A stretch of DNA of 64,000 bases. Source: Chondrus crispus (lineage: Eukaryota > Rhodophyta > Florideophyceae > Gigartinales > Gigartinaceae). The notes under the pieces are model-generated. The model was given only the letters and a program-made list of their open reading frames with translations. It was not told the DNA's origin and did no database searches. The position numbers and the translations under genes were made by a program. The DNA lies in NCBI RefSeq assembly GCF_000350225.1, contig NW_005179131.1:378781-442780 (forward strand). The letters run 5' to 3'. Positions 1 through 13,096 of the stretch are shown in pieces. Position 1 is the first letter of the stretch. Each line of letters begins with the position of its first letter.

Positions 1-859
1 GGCCGGGCTCACCTAGTGCTGGGGGGGGGATAAATCCGGGGCGGTTTACGGCAACTGTAGGGTGACGAAAGTGATGGCCGTGTCAACGGCATCCAAGTGT
101 CCTTGAAAAAGGGTTCCTCGTTGCCGACCCCCGGTCCCCATGACCCTCCATATCAACGTCATTTGCGACGCCGCCACCTGGCACGGCCGACGTATTCGGC
201 ATCTTCGGTCACACGCGTAGCCCCGCGCCGAGGGGCCCTTGTTCTTCACATTTCCATCCACAACCCTCCTCGCACACTGCCCGTCACGCGCCCCGCGGAC
301 CCCACACTTCCCCCGTTCCCACCCAATCATGCCCACCCCCACAAAATACCATCACACCGCCCCACTTTCACCGTCTCCCCACCTCCATGCACCACCGCCT
401 CTTTTGGGTGCACCGCCCTCTCCCTCACCCCCTCTCCCCGCGCCACCACGCCGTCAAACCAGCCCCACACTCTCCTTGCGCCCCACACCGTCCCACCGCA
501 CCCCTTTCCCTCTCCCCTCCCTTTTCCTTTCCCCCTCCCTTCCCTTTGTCTCACCACAAATCGCTTCTCTCTTACCATCTCTACATTGCATCCCGTCTTC
601 CGCATCGCTTCTTCCGCATCGCTTCTTCCCTTGTGCATCTTGCCTCTTATATTCTTATTCGTGCCACCCGCGATTTCCTCCAATTCTTCCCCCATTCTGT
701 TTCGTCCAGCGCACGCTTCGTTCCACGACATTTCTACTCAGCTATCTTCCCATTCTTTCTATTTCTTGCATCAGCTGCGTCCTATCCTAGCGTCTTTCGC
801 CACATCCCCCAGCTGCGAGTGTGCAGCTGTTTGTTTTCGCGGAGCGCGTTCGTCTCACC
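1..859 (+). promoter_or_regulatory. Pyrimidine-rich upstream and leader region of the kinase gene
   Basis: No gene is recognised here. From about 300 to 840 the plus strand is almost all C and T, with runs of CCCTC/TTCC type and a short tandem duplication of CGCATCGCTTCTTC near 598-630. Open frames that cross it give only Pro/Ser/His-rich or low-complexity proteins and are composition artefacts. The tract ends about 20 bases before the kinase ATG, so a promoter or 5' UTR role is inferred from position only. No TATA box could be assigned. Confidence 0.4.
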
Positions 860-3800
860 ATGGCGAGTCGCGTCGGAAAATATTTGCTCTTTGAGACCCT
901 TGGGGAGGGTGCCTTTGGAAAGTAAGTACCGCTATCTCGTATCTCGGGCGCTTTCGCGGCATTCCACGTGCCACAGCGCCATGCCTGTTTGCGGAACCCT
1001 GCACTTTCGTCGAGCACATACTGACCTCACACTTATCATCTTCTCGGTCGTTGCTCCATTCCCTGAACCCCGCCTGTTCTTTTTTTAGGGTCAAGCTTGG
1101 CGTGCATGAAGAATCTGGCGAACAAGTTGCTGTCAAAATTATGGACAAGAGCGACATCAAGGCTCAGGAGATGACCATGAACGTACGACGCGAGATCGCT
1201 ATTATGAAAGCCCTCAAACATCGCAATATCGTCAATCTCCGTCAGGTGCTCACCAGTCAGAGCAAGCTTTATATCGTCATGGATCTCGTCACTGGCGGTG
1301 AGCTCTTCACTAAGATCCTCAACGAAGGAAGACTGGAGGAGACCATTGGCAGAAGGTATTTTCAGCAGCTTGTGGACGGAATCGAGTATTGCCATCGACG
1401 GGGCGTTTGTCATCGCGACCTTAAACCCGAAAATCTCCTTATTGATGAGACAACCGGCGAGCTAAAGATTACTGATTTTGGTCTATCCGCAATGAAGGGC
1501 GCGAGCACTACTGAGGAGTTGCTGCACACCCAGTGCGGCAGTCCAAATTATTGCGCACCAGAGATCATTGCGCGCCACAAGCAAGGCTACAGCGGAGACA
1601 AGGTTGATGCCTGGTCTTGTGGTATTATTCTCTTCGCATTGCTTGCCGGCTTCTTACCGTTTTACGATGAGAACACAAAGGTCTTGTACCGTATGATCCA
1701 ACGCGATGACGTCAAATTTCCGAGGAAATTTCCCCCTGATGCGAAGGACCTCGTACTTCGCTTATTGCACAAGGTGCCCGAGAAGCGCTATACATTATCG
1801 GAAGTGAAGAAGCATCCTTGGTTTGCTGTTGACTATGACGGCGATGACGCGGTTCCGCGTTCCGCCACTGGAACTGGAGCGAGCCCCCCTGTGAGCAGGC
1901 GGAGGAGGCGTGGGCACTCTAGAAAGTCTAGTGTGGATCATGTTCCGAGATCTCGCGATATCCGCGAAATGGTAAGCCAGCCAGCTCCACCGCCTATCGT
2001 CATAGATTCAGGCTCGCATGCCATGCCTCTTGCACAAAGAGCGCCAGCTCCACCGTCAGTTTCTCCGCCCGCGCCGCGTTCTCCATTACCGCCTCTTCCT
2101 CCCCCACCTCCGATCACAAGTCAGGTCCCTGCACCGCCATCAGTTCCAAGAGGGAGTAGTCCCTTACCGCCGCCGCCGCCTCTGACGGTTCCGCCACCGC
2201 CACTAGCTGCGCCACCCATCCCCAGCCCTACACGGACAGTGCCACCAGTGCCGCTGTACCCTCAAAAGGGCATTGTGAGGAAGAAGAGCAAGGAAGCCAG
2301 GGATTACCCGAAGAGCACCTATGTGCCTCCGCCAACTGCTGATTCTATCCATTCAAGCAGCATCGCCAATGGGAGGCCCGCCAATGATGCAGTCAGAACA
2401 TATGATGCAGCCGTACCCGAAGCAAGGATTCCGGTGACAAGGGACCCTCCAATGCCCCCGACGCCAAGCAGTGACGGCGCTCGTTTGAATTATACTGGTA
2501 CCTCCACACCGCCACGCAGGAAGAGTGGGCATGGACAGGCGGCTGTGTCTAGCGGAGCGCCTCCGACGCCACCTCCAACTATTCCCGCCGCAAACCGCGC
2601 ACCACTGGAGGGAGATATTGCCACTACGAATACTTTGCCGACCACACCTGTGGTTGTTGGCGGGGCTGCACCTCCAGCACCCTTCAGTTCAGAAAACTCC
2701 GCAAACATCAAGACTACGCTCGCAGTAACGCCGTCACCGGCGGCAGGTACAAGCGACCCGAGAGTGTCCGACGGAGGAACATCCGCCTCTAAGTCAAATG
2801 ACACCCTCGGCAGTATGTCGTCGACGTCGCTGTCTTCAGGTTTAGCGACAAGAGCGCCATCTTCTCCGCCGCAGGGTACGCGAAAGTGGGTTGTATCTGG
2901 TGTTAAGAAGCAGAGCACCTACAAATCCTCAACAATGGCTCCTGTAACTACTCCAGCAGCTCTGGCAAGGGGAGATGCGTCTTGGATGCGGAAGGCAACC
3001 GCGCGGGCTGAGAGGCAGGCAGATGTTGGTCGAACCGTGACGTTCGATACGAAATCACCACAGCAGAAGGAGAGTGAAGAGAAGGAACCGGAATCGAAGG
3101 AACCAGACCAGAGGACAGCAGCAGTACCGCAACCGGAGCCTGAATCGGAGCCGTCGAGACCGCTCTCTATTGTCGAAAGAAGCCGCATGCTTTTCAACAA
3201 AATGGCAACAGAATCTGAAATGCCGCCCCCCCTTCCTGATGCATCCTTACACTCATCCTCCTTCAAGAGTGATCGGTCTTCTACAGGACAGGCAGATTCT
3301 CAGCCGGATGCTCAGTCAGTTCCTGCGCCACGGTTTGGGGATCGAGCAGAAGCACCGCAAACGCCTGGATACCCGGTCGCTCACCTGGATTCTGCACCCG
3401 CAGCAAAATCTGTCGAGACTACAGGTTCCGAAGAAAGAAGCATGAAGCCCCCGCAGCCGCCTGCATCGCTACGGAATGAAAGCTTGCCTACAGAGGAGCC
3501 TCATGAGTCTTCCCATACTAATGAGATCGCACTACGACAAAGTGCGGGACCAGATGAGGCTGTGGATGAAGAAACGACCGTGGAGTACATCGGGAATACG
3601 ACGGGAAGACTTAATCAGGGCAATGACTTCTCTATCCCCAAAGAGGATGAAGAAGGGGAACCACCTCTGAAACAACGACTTACGGCTGCGTTGGCTCGAT
3701 ACCGCCGCATTTTCAAGCTTGGAAACAACATTGGCATTACAGCTTCTCCCAGTTTTAACTCGAATCGTGATATCAATGCCAATGGAAGCAATTCTGTACA

Positions 3801-5424
3801 TGATGGGAAGGCTGTGACGCCGAGTCATGCTCAATTCTTCGCCCGCGCGAAGGCAATCACAGGGGCTTGGGGTATAATTTTAACACAAGAATTGGACGAA
3901 GACAGTGACTCTGAAGACGAAACACTGCAAGTTACTGAGGCTGAGCTGAAAGCGTTTAGCCGCCTTTTGGACTTTTGGGATAATCGACGAGCAAGTGCGA
4001 CGATTCCTAAGAATGGAAATGTTGTGCTTGATGATGATAGTGGGACTCCTTTATCTGAAGAGGACATTGCCAGCATTCAGTCCTTGCTACAGAAGCTCGA
4101 ACCAAAGGAAGTCGAAGAGGAAATGACGGAAGTTGCAGACGTCACGGACGACCTGGGAGAAATGGAGATGATCTCTCCGGATGCGACTACTGCCGGAGAA
4201 AATGCTGACACTTTTAGGGATCTCGACGTTGAAAACATTTCATTAGTGCCGAGCGGCGCTGGTAATGTTTCAGTGGAAGGAGATGCACAGAAAGATTCGC
4301 TGAGTAGTCAAAGCATTGACCAGGAAGTCGCAAGTGCGACGAGATCCAATTCTACCCCCGAGAACCGGTTTCCGAAAGCTTCCACCCGACCACCGCCACC
4401 ACCACCCATGCCTCCTATGCAAGCCAGTGGAGCGACGAGGCCTCGTCAAAGGGTTATTCCACCACCTCCCGTAGCTCCCAAACCCCCGCAAGCAGCGAAT
4501 GTGGCGAGTTGGGACCGAGGAATTCTCGCGGGCAAGGCTTCCAATTCGGTGCCGTCTCCCTCGCCTGCAGTAATTCCGAAACCAAGTGGAGGGGTACAAC
4601 GCGGGGCGCTACCACCTCCTCCACCCCCTCCTCCTTCCTATGCCGCTCCGGGCAAATCCGTTACCACAGCAGAGAATCAACAGAGGATGGTGGTGACCCA
4701 ATCGACAGTGCGGGATCCATTTAGACCTCGTCCTCCTCCATCATATCCACCTCCTTCACACACGAATGGACCTACCACACTATTTGATGACCCTGGGGAC
4801 TCTGATCCTCGAATGCAAATTGAGACCAATGCTGCAATTCAGAAGGGAGCGAGGATTCCGCAGAGTGTTAGTCACGATGCAGGATTGAACAAAACATTGA
4901 AGAGAAAGAGTTCTACTACGACATCTGACTTTGGTATCGAATCTCGCAAGACTGTTTCCCGGGATTCAGGGCGTGTACACTCGGGTGCGTCGGCGGCCTC
5001 AGACGGGTCAGGACCTAGCAGAAGCAGACATTTCCGCTCTCCCTCCCGTGATGAACATGCCACCAGGGGCATGTTCGCATTTGGGATGTTTAACCGACGA
5101 AAGAGTTCTTCAATGACGAGCTTCGACTCCGACCTACCTCCCGATAAATGCATGCTCGAGATCGGGCGAATACTAACGGCAATGGAGTGTAGCGTGTTAA
5201 TGAAACGCAACGAGAGCAAGATGAAATGTGAAGCGCCACTTCGCCGGGAGAAGCTCTTGATAAGCATAACGTGTACATCGGAGAAGAAGGTATCAACCGT
5301 TCAATTCAAGAGGGGGAAGAAGGACCGCTCGCAAGTGGATACCCGAGAGTTTTATGAATTCTTCCAAAAAGTACACACAAGATTCAATGAAAGGATCGGC
5401 TCTCATGCAGGTTCCGGGGCGTGA
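860..5424 (+). CDS. SNF1/CIPK-family serine/threonine protein kinase with long proline-rich tail (two exons)
   Basis: Exons are 860-921 and 1089-5424, giving 1465 residues. The ATG has a good context (CACCATGG), and the first exon encodes the start of the glycine loop (GEGAFGK), which continues in frame after the intron. The kinase domain covers about residues 8-262: ATP-binding Lys37, HRDLKPEN with catalytic Asp131, DFG Asp150, activation-loop Thr168 in an LHTQCGSPNY context, and APE Glu179. This loop is typical of SNF1-related kinases activated by an upstream kinase (family knowledge). Residues about 310-450 and 1110-1240 are disordered and very proline-rich, with PPPPP tracts suited to SH3, WW or EVH1 partners. 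A conserved-looking block lies near 880-1020. The last ~90 residues (from about 1369) resemble a KA1 or CIPK C-terminal regulatory domain. Most plant CIPKs are about 450 residues, so the spacer is unusually long. Substrates are unknown. It is the only intact host gene here. Confidence 0.9.
922..1088 (+). other. Phase-2 spliceosomal intron of the kinase gene
   Basis: The intron runs from GTAAGT at 922 to a TTTTTTAG acceptor ending at 1088, 167 bases long. Removing it joins GGAAA to GGTCAAG and restores the kinase glycine loop GEGAFGKVKLG. The acceptor is preceded by a T/C-rich tract. It is the only intron needed for the gene and sits 62 bases after the ATG, a 5'-biased position common in intron-poor genomes. 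Confidence 0.9.
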
Positions 5425-8310
5425 ATCTAGGATTTTGTACCAAGGTTTTGTGCATGCATGTTTCGTAGTTGAGTTAAGTTGTCAAAAGGTTTCAGTACAA
5501 GTAAACAGTTTGGACGCTACGCGAGAAAGTGCGCAATCTAGGAATTTTCGTTTCGTCTGCTGACGGAGAGGAGCAGCTTGACGCGCAAGCCCTTGCCCCC
5601 TCACAATCAGAATTCCTCTTCGGAAAGAGAAAAAGACGCCGAACTCAGCCAAGAATACAAGTCTTGTTGTCTGAAGTATGTTCAGTCTCCAGCTATCCCG
5701 GCCAAATGGGGAAGAACTCGATTTGTGTCTGCGATCGCAATTTTGGGATGGTTTCGCCCGCGGGGTAAGAACCCTCGAGAACACTTGCGACCACGAGCAG
5801 CAGCACTTTCACGGTTCTTATCTGCAAACCCGGACGCAAATAGTCGCCTTTGACTTCTGATATTAGCCTCTACTCACATCTTCTCATCGGGCGTGATGTT
5901 CCCGTCCACAGGCGTTCCGCACATTCTTATTGCAGCATCGCTCGCTCACCGACTTCACCCCTGTCACGGGGTGCGCAAACCCTCTCTACCTCGCATCCTG
6001 CATCGCTCTCTTCAGCGAGCCCCGGAACTGCCTGTTCACTTAGGCGCCTCATACAGATCGTCCAGGAACACCAGTGCTGGCGTGTGACACAGGTACTCTC
6101 GATCCGGTGCGTCCGCCCCAAGCTGATAATGGCTACGCATGCAGCAGACCGCGCCTCTCCACCCCGTCCACTTGCACCCCACTGGGTAACGTTTTCCGGC
6201 CTCCCACGCAATCCGCAACTAGTCTGCTGGAAATCGCCTGATCCGCACCGCGATACTGTACCAGACCTACACAACTGACAAATATCTGCAAGGCGTGATA
6301 AGGAAACTTAAACCTTATGAGGCAGTAGGCTGTATCGCACAGTAGTGCAGTGTTCCATGTCCCCCCACCTTTTCTTCTTTTCTAACTACTGCTGGCAACG
6401 AAAAGAAAACTCTTGATAGGTTTCTCCTAAAAAGGATTCCATTCGTTGCACTGGACCCCCAAACCACACAACTTCTTGGAATTCTAAAACTGCTGGCGAA
6501 TGCTGGTTGAAAGAGACTTCTTCCAAAATGCCCGACTCATCTTTAGACAACGTACCCTCGAAACAACTGCGGCGTTACCGATTACTCTGTAGTCACGGAA
6601 TCTGTCCTGAAGGGCATGACGCGAATCGTGATGTCCGTGAGGATCGAGACTGGGCAGCCTTGCGAGAGCAGGCTGAACGGTGCAGCAACGACGCATGGCA
6701 TAGTGGCGGCATGGACGAACGTCTGGACAACAACAGTGTGGCTTCATGTTGCGTTTCATACAGACATGACGAATGGCGCTTGCGACAGAGTAAGGGAGGT
6801 AAAAATGCACAGTTGTCAGTCTGGACGCCTTCGCAATTCTCTTGCCCTGTTTGCTGATATGCATACGGAATAAATATGTTTGTTCTTTGGAATGACTAAA
6901 TTCTTCAATGCAGTTCATCCATGACTGAGAACACGAGATGGGTTGCTTTTGAAGTTTTTCTGTCCGCCATCATGCCTGTCATAAAGATCAGGGGTCCGAA
7001 TTAAATGCCGGATCACCAGCACAGACTTTACGTAGAGGTGGAGTGAACGATATGCGGCTTTGACCAATGCTGAGTTGGTTTTGCATGGACGTTCAAGCAG
7101 TTGCGAAACGAAAATGGGAGCGATTCCTCTCTCTAGGCCATGCACTCATGTGGCTCGCGGAACGGACACCACATGGAACGTTCAACAAATGTGCGCTATC
7201 TTGGGAGAAGGGCTAGGGCTACACCGAGTTTCGCGATTTATCGATTGCTAATATGGAATCAGCGGAGGGTGATGCAGCACCGTAACACTTCATCAGTCAT
7301 GGGAAACCTACCAAAAGGTAGAAATAATCACCGTGGGCGCCTTTACTTTTTCATCGGACAGTCAGCGCATCGGCTTGCATCAGGTTAACCGCATCTTTCA
7401 TGGGACCTACCTGAACTCGAAGCATGCATCTGGTGCTCTCAGTAGTCAATGGGACGGGCTCCAAGAGTGGGTGCAGTGCAAATAGCATGCTTACAGCCTA
7501 ACAGGTGCACGAAAACAACTACATGATCAAGTCTTGATGTGGCATTGCTTTGGACACGCGAAATCAAGTAAAAGAATGTTCGCATAAGGACTCGTATCTC
7601 GGCAAGGGAAACTTGGAGATATGGGGATAGCACAATTAGAGGATGCAAGCAAAAAGGCCGGGTAGTATTCCGTGGTTTCAGAGAGACGTGTCACCGAGGA
7701 CAGACAAATTGCTTGACTCTTTAACTTACGAAAACCGTGCCGCGCGCACAGTTTATCCGTGACCTATCTCAGCATTGGGAGATCCCATTTGGTGAACCAT
7801 TGTGAGCTCTGAAAGGATCAAATATGAGATGGGGATGGAAGCGGTCTGACGACTCGGATTTATATGATGGCGGAAGTACACTTAAGGAAAAAATGACAGG
7901 ACCACGCCCAGGGGCGCGAAAAATACGACAACGGGCTCACCTTCACTGCATTAGTCTCTCGTGGCAAGGGACCTTCGATCTAAGGAACCTCGCACAATGG
8001 GGAACGAAAAGAGATCCACAAGCATTGGAGTTCACATATTACGATGGATATTAAACTTTGCTCCTTACTCGATACATGAAACATCCAAAAGTTGATATCC
8101 GAGGGTAAAGTGTTTCTAGTCAACCGCATAAAAGTCAAAAAACTACCACTACGCCTTCAATAGGACGATGAGAACTCCGAAGCCGTCACAGGTTGCTAGT
8201 GCATCAAAAAGTCTCCTACAGACAACAACGTAGAGCGAGCAATGACCACAAATCATTCCCAAAACACTTTATGTATAACTACAGAGTGAGACGCTGGCGC
8301 GGACGGTTAA
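5425..8310. other. Intergenic DNA with no recognised gene
   Basis: After the kinase stop there is about 2.9 kb in which only short open frames occur on both strands, none with a recognisable domain and none with clearly coding composition. The first 100-200 bases are probably kinase 3' UTR. I see no tRNA, no transposon termini and no clear repeat until the TG run at 8311. Confidence 0.5.
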
Positions 8311-8333
8311 TGTGTGTGTGTGTGTGTGTGTGT
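8311..8333. repeat. TG dinucleotide microsatellite at the left edge of the copia element
   Basis: An uninterrupted (TG)n run directly abuts the retained piece of the element's left LTR. A second TG run follows the right LTR at 12782, so the element sits inside or next to TG-rich target DNA. Confidence 0.9.
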
Positions 8334-8370
8334 GGTGGTCGGAGGCATCGGACCAGTTCTTGGCATCACA

Positions 8371-8380
8371 GGTTATGGGC
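8371..8380 (+). other. Primer binding site matching the initiator tRNA-Met anticodon arm
   Basis: Immediately after the left LTR lies GGTTATGGGC, the reverse complement of GCCCATAACC, the anticodon stem-loop of eukaryotic initiator tRNA-Met. Drosophila copia primes with a tRNA-iMet half molecule at a very similar site, so the same priming mode is inferred. There is no TGG that would pair with a tRNA 3' CCA end. Confidence 0.7.
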
Positions 8381-8511
8381 ACCACACACTACCACTGACT
8401 ACCGATCCGCAGCACACGATCCACAATCCCAACTGCGACAAACGCGCGAGACCAACACCACCCCGCGCAACACACTAACCCTCGTCCCCAGCTCTCTAAA
8501 TCCACAGAACA

Positions 8512-11500
8512 ATGACAGATCAACAAGCATCGGCCCCGGGTCAACTACCCAGACTCACAGCAAGTAATCACACTTACTGGTACGACGCACTTGAGATCTA
8601 CGCTCGCACGATCAAGGCAGCACACCTTCTCACCACACCACCGAGCACGACCACAGAGCCGAACACGGACGCACCGCAAGAACAACAGAAAGCGGACATG
8701 ATCAGGAAAGCCATCATGCAAAGTCTCACCAACGAAGTCATCAAAATCCTGCCACCCCACATTCTACGTTACGAACCTCAAACGATCTGCCACATCATAA
8801 GATCTACAGTGGACACATCGTCGACGGAGAACCACGAGCTCCTCGATGCAGAAGCTCGCAACACGAGATACCAACAGGGACAGGAGCTCAAAGACTATGT
8901 TGAAAAACACAGAGAGATCCGATACAGGATGCAAGTAGCGCAATTCCCAAACATCAATGTGGAACGCACCACAGTGAGGTACATGATACAGGGAATGGCA
9001 CAGCACCCAGACATGGGACAACTCGCCATCATCATGACAGGAAACCCACCCCTCACCATCAACGGGTTTATCAACCATGTGCAGCAAGTCCAGCTATTGC
9101 ACACCCAGATACACACCCACCAAACAGCACCAGCACCGCGCAAACGCGCAACCAGAATGCAACCCAGGCGGACAGTGAGCAACAAACCTCACTACACAAA
9201 ACCCACAGCATACAAAGGTCCATGGTGCACGATCCACGGCAGCATCAGCCACGAAACAACAAACTGCTACACTCGGAGGTACAAACAGAAACAATCCCAC
9301 GCACAAGCGCAAGCAGCGCACAACAACGTCGACACACAGACTGACGAAACAAACATCTTGCACCAGTTGCATAATCGTTTACACGCGATCGAAGAGCAAC
9401 TGCAAACACGCGACGACACGAGCGAAGGTACTCAAAAATTCATCATCGACTCCGGAGCAAATCCAACTCATACCGCTACACCCCACGCGTGTATGAGACC
9501 CAGCAACGGTACACTAACCACCACGGCAACCGGCCAACGCGTCCCAATCACGCACACTGGCACAATTAAGATCACACAGAAGAGGAATAGCGTCCGAGTA
9601 CCAGCCGTGCATGCACCGAGCATCAAAGAAAATTTGCTCTTAGTACACGACCTGGCAGCGCACGGACATGTGACGTTCTCCAGAACCAAAGCAATGCTTC
9701 ACAAACCGACGCGCTTGCCACCAGCAAAACTCACCGCACATTTCGAAAACGGTCAGTACCGCCTCCAACCACAAGCAACCGCCAAAGGAGCAAGGACATA
9801 CAACCGTGAAACAACGACCAGCAAAACTCGTGCCAAACCAGCACCCAAAAAAAATGCAGGCATCCCCAATTTCACATCCCCCCTCACACGGCGACGCAGC
9901 GATCAATTACCATTCAACACCACGGGACGCCAAACACCGACACTGCGAAACACACCCAGCACACCGTCGAGACAACAAATCCCCACAGAGGCCGCACAGC
10001 AAATGGCGGAATGGCACATCCGCCTCAACCACGCCAACCCAAAGACAATAGCTCACATGTCACGACACAAATTACTCCCTGGAATGCCAAAAGACCTACC
10101 AGACACCAGTGCACAAATGACATGCACCGGGTGCATACACGGGAAAACAGCCACGAGGCCACACAAACGCACGGCACACCACGCAGAAAGAGGAGAGAGT
10201 CTCTGTTCGGATGTCTGCGGTGCAATACACCCCCCGTCCCAACATAACTGTCGCTACTTTCTCACAGTCATAGATACGAACACGAGATATATATGGGTTT
10301 TCTGCCTCCACAATAGGGCACAAGTGCCACACACAATCATCCAAGCCATCGATAGGATAGCAACGGAAAATGGAGAGCAGCCGAGCCTACTCGTGACGGA
10401 CAACGCGAAAGAGTACCTCGCCAAACAAGTGCAGAAGCAGCTCGAACACAGAGGAATCCAATACCGACCGACGACGCCATAAACGCCGCAGGAGAACTCT
10501 CTCGCCGAGCGCATCAATCGCACACTCATGGATAAAGTGAGAGCCACGCTCGCACACAGCAAACTCCACGACGTGTACTGGCAAGACGCCTTGAGCGATG
10601 CTGTATTTAAATACAACATAACTTACCACCACGGGGTGAAAGGAATCCCTCACACGCTGTGGCATCAGCAAAAGCCACAGCTCAAAAACTTCATTGCGTT
10701 CGGACAACTGGGATATACCCCCATTCTCAAACCCAACATGCCAAAACTCCACAGCAAGGCATCACAAGTGAGATACATGTACGCACTGGACGAGACACAT
10801 ATCTGTGTTCAAAACCTTCAAACCCGAAGGTACAGCAAAATGCGAGCAGCGGACTTCAGAGCCTACCACCGGCAGCAAGACCCCTGCGAAAACACCACGG
10901 CACTGTAAAAAACACAGAGCACGCCGAAGAAAAAATCGCAAAGAACAGCACGCATCCCGAAGACTGTCACCAACACGACCGCCCCTCCCAAAACTCTCAA
11001 GCAAGCGCGCCAATACCCAGACGCCAAAAAGTGGGCAGAAGCTCACGACACCGAACTCAACCAGCTTGACGAGATGAAGGCAATTGACTGGCGATCGCAG
11101 ACAGACAGCACCAACAGACGAGACATCGTCCCGACGACGATGACATATCGTTACAAGAGGGATCACACAGGCACCAAACACAAAGCACGGTGCTCGATCC
11201 GCGGGGACAGAATGTCCCCACACACTCATTACGATCCGGAGAAGACAGCGACGTACATGGCTGACAGAAGCACGATCCGCACCCTTTTCGCCATCGCTGC
11301 GTCCTGCAACATGGAGATCGAACATTTCGACATATCGGGAGCGTACCTCCACGAGGCATACCAACACAAACGGAAAGTGTTCGTATGGCAACCAAGGCGG
11401 TTCGACGGATCTTTCAAGCACGCAGCCACGCACGGGCAGCTAAAAGGCAATGTATACGGCACACCCGCCGCCGCCAACATATACAGCACCAAACTGCACG

Positions 11501-12399
11501 CACACCTCAAGAGTCACGGGTACAAACAAATGCGCTCAGACACGTCCCTCTTCACGAAAACAGAAGGGAAGGACAAGCTGATAGTTGGCATAAGCATGGA
11601 CGATTTTTTACCAATCGCCACCACAAAATCCATGATCGACTCACTGTACCACACACTCCAAAAAAAATATACAGTGAAAAGAATGGGACGCCCGACCTCG
11701 TACCTCAACTGGAAAATAAGGTACACAACTCAGGGAATACACATCTCCCAACCGTCGCACATCAATAGCGTGGTCACACTCCTAGCGCAGACAGGATGCA
11801 ACAAGAGGACCACCCCATATCTCGACGGCATAAAAATGGATCCACCCACCGACGAAGAGGAAAAGCGAGCTGACATTGCCACGATATATGGCAAAGCAGT
11901 TGGCGAAATAAGATACATAGCGGACAGCGCGCGCCCGGACATAGCGTTCGCAGCGACCACGCTCGCCCGCGCGCTGAAGAAACCGACACAGCGCCACTGG
12001 AATCTGCTGCAACGACTCGCACAGTACCTCCACAGTACTCGAGACGAAGGCATTCTCATGCCAGCCGGAAAAAACCGCACAATCACCATCTGCGCATACT
12101 CGGACGCCGACTATGCGAACGACGCCACAAGCCGAAAATCAATCAGCGGCATGGTCACGCTCATCAATGGAGCACCAGTACAGTGGCTTGCGAAGCAACA
12201 GCCCGTCGTCGCAAAAAGCACTTGCGAGGCGGAGTATATCGCCGCATCCGAGACAACGGCCCTCACACTCTGGCTACACAACCTCATCCGCGAAATACAA
12301 CTCCCCACCAACACGCCCACTCTGCATGTGGACAACACAGCAGCGGTGCAAATGGCGAAGAGCATGGGCGCGACGAAAGGAGGAAGTGCATCGACGTGA
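8512..12399 (+). CDS. copia gag-pol coding region (fossil)
   Basis: Starts at the ATG at 8512. Gag of the UBN2/copia type covers roughly 8512-9300 and ends in a zinc-knuckle-like CTIHGSISHETTNC. A protease motif IIDSGAN lies near 9440. An integrase HHCC zinc finger lies near 10010-10140, followed by the catalytic core with SDVCG and VTDNAKEY to about 10480 and its continuation to about 10900. Reverse transcriptase covers about 11080-11800, with a SMDDF active-site region. RNase H covers about 12090-12390, with DADYA and KSTCEAEY motifs. The integrase-before-RT order identifies copia rather than gypsy. The region is interrupted in a few places. Confidence 0.85.
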
Positions 12400-12578
12400 G
12401 ATATCACTATCTCCACGACACAGTACAACAGGGAAAATTGCACATCCGGCGGATACCATCCATCGAACAATACGCCGACATCCTCACCAAATCCCTCAAA
12501 ACAACACTCTACCGCGCACACAAGAAGAACATCGCTGTAAAAGACACACAGGACACGCTGCCCTCGCGTCGGGGGGAG

Positions 12579-12777
12579 TGTGGTTCCATCCAGAACCAAG
12601 TTCGACTCTCGGCCAACGCGCCACTAAAACAAAAATCACATGGTTCCATCCAGATAAGGCAGCCCTCACAGATAAGGCATACAGCCATTTAGGTCTACCA
12701 TAGCAAACTGAATAAAGTCGCCGTCGCCTCCGCCACCTACGGTGGTCGGAGGCATCGGACCAGTTCTTGGCATCACA
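12579..12777 (+). repeat. Right (3') LTR of the copia element
   Basis: Begins TGTGGTTCC after the purine tract and ends CATCACA. The motif TGGTTCCATCCAGA occurs twice inside it, at 12581 and 12641. The last 37 bases are identical to 8334-8370. The exact left boundary is inferred from the polypurine tract and the TG...CA rule. Confidence 0.7.

Positions 12778-12781
<4 letters not shown>

Positions 12782-12822
<41 letters not shown>
12782..12822. repeat. TG microsatellite right of the copia element
   Basis: About 20 TG units follow the copia LTR after a few bases. Any target-site duplication of the element is hidden in TG-rich sequence on both sides. Confidence 0.9.
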
Positions 12823-12826
<4 letters not shown>

Positions 12827-12858
12827 TTCCCGCGTTGCCATTGGCACTACCGTGACAG

Positions 12859-12960
12859 GTGGCGGCCACGGGGACACGTGTGTTCTGGCGGCCACGGGCG
12901 AGGGCCTGGCCGCAGGCCAGGCCGCCACGGGGACACGTGGCGGTGACAAGTGGCGGCAGT
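12859..12960. repeat. GC-rich hairpin repeat, left copy
   Basis: Contains GGCGGCCACGGG followed by a 9-base perfect stem, GGCCTGGCC/GGCCAGGCC, with loop GCA at 12903-12923, then ACACGTGGCGG. A diverged copy in the same orientation lies at 17913-17985. Function unknown. Confidence 0.6.
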
Positions 12961-13096
12961 GAAAAAGTTTAAATTAAAACTACTGTCGAACTGCGGGGCG
13001 GGGCCCTACTACAGTACAGGTTGACAAGTGGCGACAAGTTTAAATTTAAAATTAAAATAACTGTGCGGACTGCCGAGCGCGGCCGCGCTACAGTAT

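Larger units (their letters stand above)
8334..12777 (+). mobile_element. Ty1/copia LTR retrotransposon (fossil)
   Basis: A plus-strand copia element. Domain order is copia-type: gag, protease, integrase, reverse transcriptase, RNase H. A 37-base identical sequence is present at 8334-8370 and 12741-12777 and marks the LTR ends. The right LTR seems to be about 199 bases (12579-12777), preceded by a purine tract GGGGGGAG, while only the last 37 bases of the left LTR remain before the TG run. The coding part is broken in a small number of places, so this is a dead copy, but the domains are easy to recognise, which suggests moderate rather than great age. Confidence 0.9.

Noticed and set aside
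97-894. Long overlapping open frames in the C/T-rich region upstream of the kinase
   Set aside because: They result from lack of purines and hence of stops; the proteins are Pro/Ser/His low complexity, and three frames are open at once.
6484-6918. Minus-strand 144-codon frame in the intergenic region
   Set aside because: No domain, irregular His/Cys/Arg-rich composition, and no supporting context.
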